This document shows, one piece after another, positions 27,486-39,700 of a stretch of DNA of 64,000 nt. The notes under the pieces were generated by a model. It did no database searches, had not been told where the DNA came from, and worked only from the letters and a program-made list of their open reading frames with translations. The stretch is taken from positions 1 through 64,000 of the forward strand of contig WIXG01000068.1 in NCBI GenBank assembly GCA_009869945.1. The letters are read 5' to 3'. The stretch comes from Mesaphorura yosii. Taxonomy: Eukaryota > Arthropoda > Collembola > Poduromorpha > Tullbergiidae. A program made the position numbers and the translations under genes. Position 1 is the first letter of the stretch. Each line of letters opens with the position of its first letter.

Positions 27486-30400
27486 AGAGCAGTCAACACT
27501 CGAGAACCGCTCGCATCTCACGAAAGACTAAAGACATCTCACCCGATCAGCAGCAGTCACAATCAGCAATTACCCGATAATTAAGTAAAGTATGCGTAAA
27601 TAATTACAAAAATGATGTAAATAATTTGACAAGATAACCGTGCGTAATGTGATTATGTATCTGAATCTGAGACTGTGCCGCGCGCCGTCGTGCAGCGTAC
27701 AACAATGCCATGCGATGTAATACGAAATGAGAATAACAATGTGATTGTCAGTTAAATTGAGTTTGGCCAATATTGTTGTCTATTTTCGATCTGCGTCATT
27801 CGATGGTGGAAATGCAAAATGAAAACGCAATGTACCCTAAAGTAGTGAAGTAAAGTACTCGTTTACTTATTGTAGAAGTAGAAAAGATTTGAGATCACGT
27901 CGTCGTCTCGTCATGATCCACTCTCGATCTCAATACTTAATGCAATCCTTTCTAAAATCTCTCCCGGAGCGTTTTACATTTTCCGTTCAAGATGATGATA
28001 GAAACGCGCAACGCGAAAGCAAAGGAGATTTCGGGTAAGTTCTCATCTTCTCCGGCAGGCTGGCAGGGAAGGATTCCGATCTCTTTACGCGGCGCATCTT
28101 CAGGAAGGGATTCCTTATTTCGTTTTCGTTGTTTTAACAAAAAAGAACATTAAATTGGTTTTTTATCCCTTTTATGCCCTGGCACTTTATTTCTGATCCT
28201 CGATCCTGTGCCGTGCCGCTGCTGCTCTTTTCTGTCTTCTTTCGTATTTTGTATCGTTTCTGATTCTTATTCTTCCTGAACAGGGAACACAACACAATAC
28301 ACGCATAATTGCATTTTACATTGTAGAATTTTGAAATCTTTCTTCTCCAGCAGCAGCACTCCAGCTCCAGTCTCCAGCATCTTGTTGCTTCCATTGCACC
28401 CTGCTTCCTCCACGCCACGCCACGCACTCCACTTCCCCTTTCACTTTTGATGATCCTTTTTCCCATTTCCTAATCAAAATCTGTCCGTAAACCCTTTTTG
28501 ATGTTGCAGGTTTAAATCATGAGACTCGACTCATGAATCATTGCATGGCTTGATGTCTGCTGCTGGCGAGATCGAGATGAAGATGATCCTCTCAATTTCC
28601 GTCTACAGTCTAGAGCAGATAGACAAGATTTCGATTTAAGTGCTTCTGCCTCCCTGTGAGCCATACTTCAAGTCGTAGTTGCAGTCGTGGGCCTTCCTTT
28701 TAAGGAAAAGGCACAAAAGAGTCTCGCGTCTTCGGTCGTTCGACTGACTTTCGAGATCGTGAGGTAAAGTGATTCATGACGGTGACGGTGTGACGCGCTA
28801 GGCTGACTGAAGCTGACGCGTACGACCACAAACCGCGTACATCGTGCACGTAAAAAAGGCAGACCAAAGACAACTCGATTCATTTGTGGCTTTGGTCATA
28901 GTCAGTCAGCCAGCCAGCCAAAGTATTGCGATTTTGGAAAGGGTTCTTCACATTCACACCAGCAAAGTAAAGCAAAGCAATCGAAATAAATACCCATAAA
29001 AAAGGTTCACATTTCACGATTAAAGTCAGGACAGACGCGAAAGGATCACTCTCACTTTCTACCTGGCGTAGCGTGGCGTGGCACACCTGTGCCTTTGCCT
29101 GTGCCCTTCCCTTAATGCCCGTCGTAATCATAATTCGTACGTCTGGGGTCCGTATCACCAGCTCAGGTAAGGCAAGGAAGGGCAATTCAATAAATCTTGT
29201 GGAAAAGTGCACCAGCACCGCAAAAACCAATTCAATTATCCGGTTTTCCAATCCAATTTATTGTTAATCGCATTTCTCCAATTGCCTGCCGATGCCATCG
29301 CGTTGCAAACAGCCATTTACATTTATTTGGTGCTGGGCAGGTAAGTACAAGCTATTAATTGTGCACGGTGCGAGTTTGGCTTCGCTTTGCCGTTCGCCCT
29401 GCTTCGGATTCGTGTGTGGTATGCCTACATGGTTTCATTCTTTCATTCCGTGCGTAACCGATGCAATTAAACTGATAAAGATGCTTAATGTGGTACTTGA
29501 GAAATCATTTAAATTGTTCTGAATGATTTACCGGTGCGGTGGAGAATGTCAAGTTATTGTCAATGGAAATGTAATCAAGTTCCTGACTCGCATTTCTGAC
29601 TAAATCGCATTTTTGATCTGCTTTGTTGCAGCAGTGGCTTTGGTTTTGCTGGTGCCGTGGTTCGTTGGGCAAGTACAATGGGCAAAGGAGTTAAAGGAAA
29701 ATGCTGAGACGAAGCCTGACCTAATCAGGCATTCAATAAAATACAATACACAGCAGCAGCAGCGGAATTAGCTTTAGGAGTTTTAGGAGGCCAGGCCAAG
29801 CCAGGTGTAAAAGCAGCAGCAGCTCCTTTGGGAATTTACATACATACTCCATTACACCGTCAGTACGAGTACAATCGTAAATTGGATCCAAAACTTCCAA
29901 AGTATTCGAGTAATTCGCCAATCGCCGTCGCCAATTTCGTCTGGGTTCTCAGAATATTTTGTATTATTATCTAAATTGTGGATTGTCATGTCATGCTGTC
30001 GTCTCCTGCTGGCTTGCGCGGCCTCTGCTTGCTCGAGAGTCTAAACTCGCTGCCTGCGCTGGTCGCCGTACCGTCGATGCTTGCATGCATGCGTGCGTCG
30101 CAACAGTTTAACGTTGGCCGTGGGCTCAAGATTGGCCAGGCCATAACGAGACGGTCATAAAAATTCATGAGCCCATGCTATGGCTATGGCATATTTTTAT
30201 GTGCCACCGTGCTACTTGTAATAGTCGCATATTATATACAGGACATGAATAATTTACCACGTGGAACGGGAGTTGTGAATTTAATAATGAGTCCAGGTCC
30301 ATTAACGAGGTATGTGAAATACGTATAATCGACAAACATCGACTAGTAACCAAGTAAGAATCCTAAGTAAACAGTGCACTTATGTAGGCAGTTCAGGAGC

Positions 30401-32673
30401 CTGCCTTGCCTACTCCTTTACCATGACCAGCAATTGGAACCCTTCACCAGCAGCCTGCCTCCCATTGAAAAATGAGTGAGACTCTCGTCTCGGCTCGACT
30501 CGCGTCATGTCATGTCGTCATGTTCTCGGGTAATTAATAACTTGTATCGATGATGTGGCGGTGTGGTGGTATTTTATCAATGTCAGCACGAAGAGCGTAC
30601 AAGGCCAGGACCAGGATCAGAAACGGAGCGGGAAGAGACTGATGAGGGTTTGGCTTGGGTTCATCATGCTTAATTTATTCTAAGAAGTGCCTTCGCCTCT
30701 TCTTGCTTAAGGAAGATCTTTCATTGTTATTGGTTGTTGCTGTATCGCTATCGCTTTAAACCAAAGTGACTCGCCTGCCATCATCTCACATTATGCATTT
30801 CCTATCGCCATCAACAACATTATCGCCTATCGTCGTTCGCCATTATCGCCGTCGTCGTCTGCGCGTCGTCATCGTCAGCGTCAGCGTGATTCGTGATTTT
30901 CACTTTCACTCTGCTGCTGGTATCAGTTGGCAGCTCCGCAACTCCATTACGATCACTGCCATCACCATCGCCTTTGCCATTACCTTCAGCATTCAGTGAG
31001 CGGCAGCGGCAGTCGTTGTTATTGTTGCGTGGAGAGAAGGCATGAGAGGATTTTTAGAGTTTTTCCTAAGTGAAAATCAATACCCGTCCCGTACGCGTAT
31101 TCGTATTGAGAGCCAGCAGCAGTGGCAGCAGATTGGGACTGGCAGGCAGGCAGACATCAAATCACCAAGACAGATAGTAAATGGATGGATGATAGATCGA
31201 TGAGAGCAAAATAAAAAATTACAATAAACAGGCAGCAGCAAGCAAACAGGGCCGACTCGACGCGTTATTCTTGGAATCTGAATTCTGGAATCCATTATTG
31301 CTATTGCTGCCTTGCCTTGCTGGTACTTGCTGCTGTTGCTTTCTTCATGTCGTTATTGACATCGATACATTACGGCAGGCAGAGCAATCATGATAGACGA
31401 TAGACACGGCACGGTTTTATTGACCACAGCACAGACACGGCAATGACGGTAAGTGCAGGAGCATGAAAGTACCGAGTACGAGTACGAAAAGTACAAATCG
31501 ACATTTACAAATAGCTAGGCAATGAACATGCTTCATGCATGCATGGTCCGTCCGTCCCAGCTCAGGTCTGCCGGCCGAGAGCATGACTACGACATCGACA
31601 TGTATTATGCAGGAATTCGTTCGCGTATCGCGTATTGGATTCATATTGATCAAAATTCAAAGTCTGACTGGCATTTTTGCGTTTGAGTTTACAGAATTTA
31701 TGCTTCCTTCTTGAACAAATACTCGCGAGTCGCGAGTTGCGGATCGCTCCGCTTCGAACAGTGCAGCGAACGGGTATGACTTGAGATGGACATATGGGAC
31801 GTGAGCATGCGATCCCGATCCATGCGATTCCAATAGGCAACGTAGCCAAGGCATAGCGTGGCAGAGGCAGGCAATCAGAAAAATGGAAATGAATAAGTAC
31901 AGGCGTGCAGGTAAATAGAGTGCGAGCGCGAGTACAAAGTAAAAGTACTTTTACTCGATTCTTTTGAAAGTACATTTTCAAATTTATTGGAATATTTTTG
32001 CTTGCGTAGCCTGCAATCTAGCAAACATAGCATAGAATTGCATGGTCGTGGCGCCCGGGCCCGGGATGCCAATTGTGTTTTCTCCATTAGGTACTGGTAA
32101 CTGGCACTGGCGAAGTAGAAGTTCTGCCTATCGTATCGTATCGTATCACTGCCACGCACGTATTAGTAATGGGCTGAACACTTGGTCTTATCTCCACCAG
32201 TCACTCTCACATGTTCGAGATTCCAAAATGGGTTTCCTGTTTTCCGAGGAAAGTGCCGCCGCTGCCACGCCAGCCAGCCCAGCGAGGCGCTTATCTGTAT
32301 TATGTGATGTGAAAACGCATTATCCGGGCAGGCATGAGAACGAGAACGAGAAAATGAGATTTACAAATACGGGAAGAAGAAGCGCACAAGAGTAGAGTCT
32401 TGGAGTATGCTAATACACAATACGTGCGACGTGAGTATGAAGGGCTGACTTGGCTCCGCGTACAGAAAACTGATTTTTTAAAATGATTTTTCTCTCTTTC
32501 ACTCATTCCAGAAATCTTTCCCTGATGCGCGGCTCTTCAATCACAAAAATGAGACAGCAGAAAATTCTTTTCTTGCTTGCCGTTGCATTGCGTTGCTTGC
32601 TTTGCATGGCTAATGGGATTCAAAGTATTCCGATTCTTCTCCAACTGCCTGCCAGGCTGCCTGAGTCTGACAA
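27486..32673. other. gene-poor region right of CFAP20
   Basis: No supported gene. The first 100 nt probably contain the CFAP20 3'UTR, without a clean AATAAA. The rest carries dispersed simple words, including CAG clusters (29751-29765 and 29812-29822), a TATCG/CGTAT run (32127-32146) and a 12-bp GC-only palindrome (32054-32065). Short open frames on both strands reflect the low density of stops in these words and have no domain. Confidence 0.5.
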
Positions 32674-33223
32674 GGAGATGGTACGAGGTGCGCATCGAGA
32701 TTCGGCTCGCCACCTATATCATCTTCTAGGGCATGCTAAGAAATAGTTATGGTAAAATTGCTAGACCTTAGAAATGGATCTTCGATTTTTAACGCGAGAT
32801 TGAAGTTTGCGTTACAATGCATTTATTTCTGGTTTTTAACGTGAAAAAAAAATTAATGCAACGAACAAATTAACGTGGAAAAGGAATTATGCGAGGAAGC
32901 ATTTAATACCATACAGTTTATATAAAATATATATAGAAAATTCGCAACAAAATTATTGATCGAACTTAGTATTTGATGATGGAACAGAGAGGTAAAAAGT
33001 ACTTGTTTTCATGTTAATTTGTTTGTGCATTAATGTTTTGTTTTTTCTTCACGTTGTTTGAAAACCAGAAATAAATACATTGCAACGCTAACTTCAATTT
33101 CGCGTTAAAAATCCAAGATCCATTTCTAAGGTCTAGCAATTTTACCATAACCATTTCTTAGCATGCCCTAGAAGATGGTATAGGTGGTGACCCGAATCTC
33201 GATACGTACCTCGTGGCATCTCC
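32674..33223. mobile_element. foldback (long inverted-repeat) non-autonomous DNA transposon relic
   Basis: Two arms of about 200 bp, 32674 to about 32880 and about 33015 to 33223, are inverted copies of each other with scattered substitutions and small indels. Both arms begin GGAGATG at the outer end and share blocks such as ATCGAGATTCGG, CATCTTCTAGGGCATGC, AATTGCTAGACC and TTAGAAATGGATCTT. The middle (about 135 bp) is AT-rich and non-coding, so there is no transposase. Imperfect 9-bp direct repeats flank it: GAGTCTGAC at 32663-32671 and GAGCCTGAC at 33228-33236. If these are the target duplication, a Mutator-like foldback element is possible, but this is inference. The short open frames over the two arms encode similar peptides (HLYHLLGHAKK) only because the arms repeat. 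Confidence 0.88.
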
Positions 33224-36088
33224 ATGTGAGCCTGACTTTGACTACTGCCTGCTTTCCTGTAATACAAATAGTACGGCGTACCGCGTACAAAAATCAATAG
33301 CGTCGGAAATTCTAAACTCTTTGAATGCATTTACATTTTATTTGTACCCTGTACGTAAGTAAAGTGAGAATTTATTATTATTATTGACTCATACATCATC
33401 ATCAAAGCCGGGCTGAGTACGGCGATTCACAATTCACGATATTTTTGGGTAAACAATCCACGACGACGAATATGCAGAAACTGCAGAGAAATTCCACTTT
33501 CGATAAATCTAATTTAATCTGATGCTTGTCAAGCGTCACAGGCAACGGGAACAGGAACAGGAACAAAAGTGGCGGTGCCGAGCCGACCGAGTATCGAAAC
33601 ATGAATAACGAATTCGACTGCTTGCTTGGCCGTGAATTATGACGACTTCATTTTGAATGCTGCTGTGTTCGTAACTCGATTGAGCTGATACAAGCGGGGC
33701 TCGTGTTAATAGCGTCGCGGTAATTTGGGCCAAAAAGGAGTCAAATAAAGGAGAGCCAAGCCAGGCTAAGTCATAACTCTCCTCCTACTCACACTCCTAC
33801 ACATTCGTGCCATGCATGTACCGCGACAGAACATTCGCTTTGCATGACATTTTTAAGTACTTGATTGTAGGCTAATCAATTTGGACCAAACACACTAATT
33901 ATGACTGTACCCGCGTGTGCATTACAGCATTACCGCTGTTTAACGATCAAACTATCACATTCTCGGAGCCATAATTAAGGCATAGACTGAAATCAAAATC
34001 ACAATCACTGGAAAAGAATCAGACTTTTAGGCTTGAGCTCGCGTTTGCCCATTCTTCGCTCACGACCTCCCAGCTCTTGGTCTTTAGTAATCAAAATTCT
34101 TGCTGCGGCATTTGGGGTTTTATGTCCGTTTAATGGTTACGTGACACCAGCATACGTAAGAATGGAATTCGGAGTCCGCAATGCATGAAAGGCAAGGCGA
34201 CTAGCAAATTCCCGGTCTGCCAAGCCGTAAAAAAACAAGATTGGCAACTTTCGTTGGAATTCTCTTTCTGACGCGGCGCAGTGAACTGACGTTTTACGCT
34301 TTGTTTGTACTGCGACTGTGACTGGCTTGGCCATTGCCATTGTCCATTGCTTAGTATTTTATTGCTCAAATCAAATGGTAAATAATTGACAGGAATTTAC
34401 ATGAAATTCCAATAAATTCCGCAGTCCGCAATGTGTGCACGGGCCGCATCACAGCAGTTCTGGTCGGCCATGGAGCCAGGGCCATGCCAGGCCATTTTCT
34501 TCTGGCAAAACACATAAATTCAATTTATGGCGAAATTATTTCGCGATTGTGGACTCGAGAATTTCATTCATTCAACGATCATGCAGCGTAAGCGCACGGT
34601 GATCGGTGTAATTCTGCTCGGGGCTTGGGTCGTGCATAATGAATAAAATGTGTTCCAGCTAAATCAAGATCCAATTTTGTAGTACATTTTGATTTCTCCT
34701 GAGGACTACTGCCGCCACAGCGAATGATTTCCTTCGTACTTGGTGCGATGCGATTGTATGATTCCCGGTAATTTATTACGTTGAACGCTCGTCCGTCGGT
34801 CATATCTGAACACTTCTAGTACAAGTATATTGCATTTTTATCGGAAAATGGCTGCTTCCTTGCGCCACGCAGTGCAGAGCAAAAACTCTGCCTGCCGGTC
34901 GGTGCTGCGTCTCCGTCATGTCATAAATTCGTGCACGGAGCCCGGAATGAAAGTTTGACATTTTTATGAGACGGATATCAAAGATTTTATACACAATTTT
35001 TTATTTAATATAATAATACAATATTATAAAGAGAAAATCCTTCTTCTTGCACCACTGCCGGTCCAAATTGAGTTCTTGTCTGCCTGGCCGCCTGCCTGCC
35101 TTATGGCTTGATTTGACTTGGCTTGGCTTGAGTCGCATATCGCATTGAGCTTTCTGACTATAATAAAAATAATGATTGCAGCGCAGCAGCAGAGGACTGT
35201 GTAGTCGAGCATAAACAGAGCGACTTGGCTATGCATAAGTTAATATTATATAATCTAATGCCATGCTTATGGTTTTGCTTTGCTTCCCTTCTGAAATATT
35301 TTTGTCCTTTTAAACTCTGCAACGTTCTAACGTTTAGCGTTCAAAGCCATATCAACTTTATCTTCCAGTTTGACGACCAGCAGCAGCAGCAACGACTATT
35401 ATATACTTCGTCGTGTCGTATAATCCTTGTCAACTCGTTCGTCAAGCGAATGGTAAATGGCGGAGTAAAATCCTGCAGAATGCACGCGGGCCATGAATTC
35501 GGGAAACTTTTACTTTTAACTTCTTTTTTCGCAATTTAACGTAAAAACTTATAAACTTTGCTCCATGTTGGAAAATGCAAAAGCAATGTGTTTGTGTTAA
35601 GGACAACGTCGAGACGAGCACGTCGAGTCGGCTCGTGAAATTTATTCCAGAACTTTTGGCCATGGACTCGCGGACTCTGTCTCGGTCTGTATTATTACAT
35701 CATTACTATTGAACAATGAAAGCGAATGCAGCTTACCTGCAGCGTAGCTTAGCCAGGTTTAGCCAGTGTTTGGTTACAGAATTCCAAGTCAGAGGATCAT
35801 ATTTCATGCAAATATTAATACAATGCCATGCCTTGCCATGCCATGCGTGCTTCGTGGAATGGAAAGTCATGTTTCAAAATGTCTCACAAATCCTGTCGTG
35901 TCACGGACTTGGGACGGGGCTCTTTTACCTGTGCTGGGAACTTTTGCATGTTCCAAGTTCTTGTCAAGCAGTCGAGTCGTGAATACATTAATACCTGCCA
36001 TGCCAGCCCGTGTGTAACAAGTACACTCTTCTTTTCTTGTTAAGGATTTGAATAATTTGTAATAAAAGTCTTACGATGTATTTTTTCT

Positions 36089-36104
36089 TGCCTGCCTGCC
36101 TGCC
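36089..36104 (+). repeat. TGCC tetranucleotide microsatellite
   Basis: Four perfect TGCC units. The reverse-complement word AGGC/CAGG recurs at 37573-37584 and at 41839-41855, and is one of the commonest motifs in the gene-poor part of the window. Confidence 0.8.
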
Positions 36105-36687
36105 TCATGAATCGAGCCGAGTCAATTAATAATCGCCAACGCCGTCGCCGTGCTGCCGTCGAATGAACAAAAACTTCCCGTTTTTGTTGTGTCATTTGTC
36201 AACTAATCATTTCATAAATGATCTCCAGCATTGAAGTCTATTAGCCTTCTCGTGCCTGTGCCGTTGTCATTAGCTTGATCAAGTTATCAATTTTAGTCTC
36301 ATTTAACCCGGCACACGATGACATTTGATGTGGTAAATGACAAATGGCTCACTACTCGAGTTCCTTTGCTGAGCTCACTGCATGCTGACGTTAAATATTC
36401 GGGACATGCGAGCCGAGTCGAGTCAGGCCAGGCCAGTCCACGCCGGAGAAACTACGCCCTACCTTCCTGCTTTATTTTCCGATGACATGAAGGCACAAAT
36501 TAATTTTTATGATTTGCAATGTCAGAAATGCATAAAAAGGTAGGCAGGCATGGACGTACTCGCGAAAACGAAGGCAAGACAAGTTAGGCAGTCATCAGCC
36601 ATCAACTTTGCTAAATTGAAACGAATGACGAAATGCGTCCGTGTCCATGTCAGCGTGTTGTTGGCCATGTCAGCCCTGTCCAGTCCT

Positions 36688-36713
36688 GTCTGACTGTTAA
36701 TTAACAGTCAGAC
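36688..36713. repeat. 26-bp perfect palindrome
   Basis: A 13-base half site, GTCTGACTGTTAA, is followed at once by its exact reverse complement, with no spacer. Just outside, CCT and AGG continue the symmetry after a 2-base offset. It could be a chance remnant of slippage, a dyad protein-binding site, or a cruciform-prone element. Confidence 0.85.
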
Positions 36714-39700
36714 TACAGGCTATGACAATGCAAATGCCACGCCGCCAGCAGAGAGCAAAGCCGAGCCAAGTCCACGCAGGCAGGCGTAGAGCTCATTCTA
36801 TGAGTCTAGCAGTCAATTTAATCATCCATCAAGAGCATCAGCGGCCTGGCAGAGAATACAAACCCAAGTCAACTCCATACCGAGCCGCAACTCGTTACAT
36901 TGATGGCCAAAATGGCTGTTGGCTGCACTGCACTGCGAAATTATACAGAGCTCAGGCGAGTTGGTAATAAAAAGAGTGCACAGGATACATAAATTGTGGC
37001 TGTGGCCCGAGCCCGAATCATATCACAATACGTACAATTCAATGCAATGAACAAAAAGTTGAATGGTCGGATCCGAGTTGACTTGACGCGAATGCGACGT
37101 GTTTGCGTTCGCGCAGAACGCGCAGACAATAAAAGCAGGGAAGGCGAACGAAAAGGGTTGGCCTGCCCAACAAGCAACAACAACTGACGACAATGTTCGA
37201 CTTGTAAAGAACACTTTTCCAGATTATTTTTATTTACATCAGAGACAAAAGACAATTGCTTGCATTGCGTTGTGAGAGTTGGGCGCAGGCTCATAATTGT
37301 TGAGCACTGTTGACTGGCACTGGTCACTGGCAGGCAGGCATCGCATGCTTGACTCTCATTTAGGAAACGCCGACGCAGGACGCAGAATCAAGAATCACAT
37401 CCACAGTCCACAGATAGCTAGGCATCACACAATTGCGTAATGGCGATGGTGATGGCGTAATCTCTGAATAATCTGAATCGTAGTTTGTAGAATATTTTTG
37501 AAACAATGCAACACAACAATAAAAAGAATGCGTAAAATGTACGTAAACTGATAAAAATGGTAAAATAATACGCAGGCAGGCAGGCTTGGCTGGTCGGATT
37601 GGAATTGCCCATTGTTATGTTCCGTTGTTGTTCATCTGATTACGTTTGCCTTTTGCCATACTCGACCGGCAGAAGAGGTCATGGGAGGTTAGCTGCGAGC
37701 AGAAATGTCTTATCAACGACCAGAAAATTATAGCCATACCTGGTTTGGTTTGGTTCACGATTTACCCATGCCATCATACCAGTTTTGTTTCAAATTCCTC
37801 TTCCATTACCATCATGGCATGGCCCATGGCCCGATACGACTCGATAATAACAAGGCAGTGCTTGCTGGCTAACTGCCCTGCAGTTCACAATAAATAATTG
37901 TGTGACGACAGACCAGCAGGCAGGTACCGCGTACGGTACACGGACCACTATCAGTATCAAGTCAAGAACAAGTACAAGCTGTATAAAAATTAATGAGGGT
38001 TCTTCCCCGTCCACTTTCGTCGTCAGTCGCCTTCGCTTCTCGCCGCGTTGGTAATTCTAGTGTCCTATCCCTTCAGCCTGTCTTGGTCGTAGCTGTGGCC
38101 GTGGTAGAGGCCTCGTCGTCGTCATCTTGATTCGAGTGACAAAATCCCACGTTGGTTTTTTTGACATGACCAAGAGCACGGTATGAAGTTCCTACACGTA
38201 GTATTAAATTACGTAGGAACTCTATACCTCGCTCATAGTTCGAATGTCAGGTCAGGGGCTCCGAGTCTCGGTCTCAGTCACCAAGTTGAACGTTGCAGGA
38301 GTCAGCAGGAGCAGGTGCTGCTGGTCCAGGCAGATGCGAGATGCACCAGCAGGAGCACAGGGGAAGGAGTCTCAGTCGATTAATTATGTACATACTTAAC
38401 CACTTGCACTTTTAATTAAATGTGCACACACTACAAAGCACTTAATTAAGAGCCCTCATCTAACTACGACTACTACGGCACGAGCCGAGTACGTATAACA
38501 AAAGATCAAGACATCAAATCCCTACAGCTGATGATCTCTGCTCTACAACTTGGCCCGGTTTGGCTTGCTCGCTCTTGCGCTGCCTGCTGTCGTACAAGAT
38601 AACGTAATTATTAAATTATACAACAAAATAATACAAGCTTACAGTAGAAAGCTAAGTTGTAGCCGGAGAATGTTGACATGAGTTTCCCGTCAGTACGTTC
38701 GCGTCTTTCCAATAATTCTCGAGAGAGCCTAGTCATAAAAGTGAATTTCATTTATAATTCATTTCCTGTCTTTCATAATATAATTTCTTCGCTAATGGCC
38801 TGCCTGGCCAGGCCCGCCAGATTCTGACTGCGGTATTGGAAACTTTGCCTTTTGCAGTGGTGGCGTTTTACGGCTCTAATTCTAATTTTTCGTTGTTGGT
38901 GGCTTCTGACTTGGTCTTGGCCGCGGTTTTTGCTTGATGATGATGATTAGAAATAACCATTTATGAATGAAGAGTTGGCCACTATTGCATTGCATGGCAT
39001 TTATCACCATAGACAATCGAACCACACTGCAGCAGACCAGGCAGGCCGGGCCAAGCCATTATAAACATGTACGTGTAATTGGTCGTATTACCTTTTACCT
39101 GTAAGGGCAGTGCTTGTATACAAATTGCTTGATTACTTATACACTTTTATTATGGCCATAGACTCGGTTCTTTCTACTCCTACTCCTGCTGGAATTGCAT
39201 TCGGGATACCACCCGCCGCGCCCTGTGTCTCGGCACATGACATGTGAGCCTAATTTAAAAATCTAATTTCGAATCACTGCACTGCTTAACTGTCGTCTCT
39301 GCTTTGGCTTTGTTCTTCATGTAACTCGACGTTAAACGTTAATGACACCTGAAATTGCGAATGCGAACAGCGAATACCGATGGCAAATGACATCATAATG
39401 CAAATGGAAACTACACTCTGCACGTGGAGACTGGACGTACCAGTTACAATACTAAAAGTTTAAAAGCAATGCAGAGGAAGCGAGCAGCGGCCGAAAGATA
39501 GTTGAGAGTTTTATAGCGCATAACGCCAATAGCAATGACGATGACGATGGCGATGAAACGATGATTGCGATTACGCTACCGTGATGATAGACTCATCATC
39601 ATAATCACCATCTTGCCTGCCGTGCCGTGCAGTAGTCTTTAGTCTAGTCGTGGTCGTGGTCCGAGTTTCTAGGCATTACCTGAGCTGAGTTAAGCTTTGA

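Noticed and set aside
32483-33330. Two open frames encoding similar HLYHLLGHAKK peptides
   Set aside because: The similarity comes from the inverted arms of the foldback element, not from a duplicated gene.
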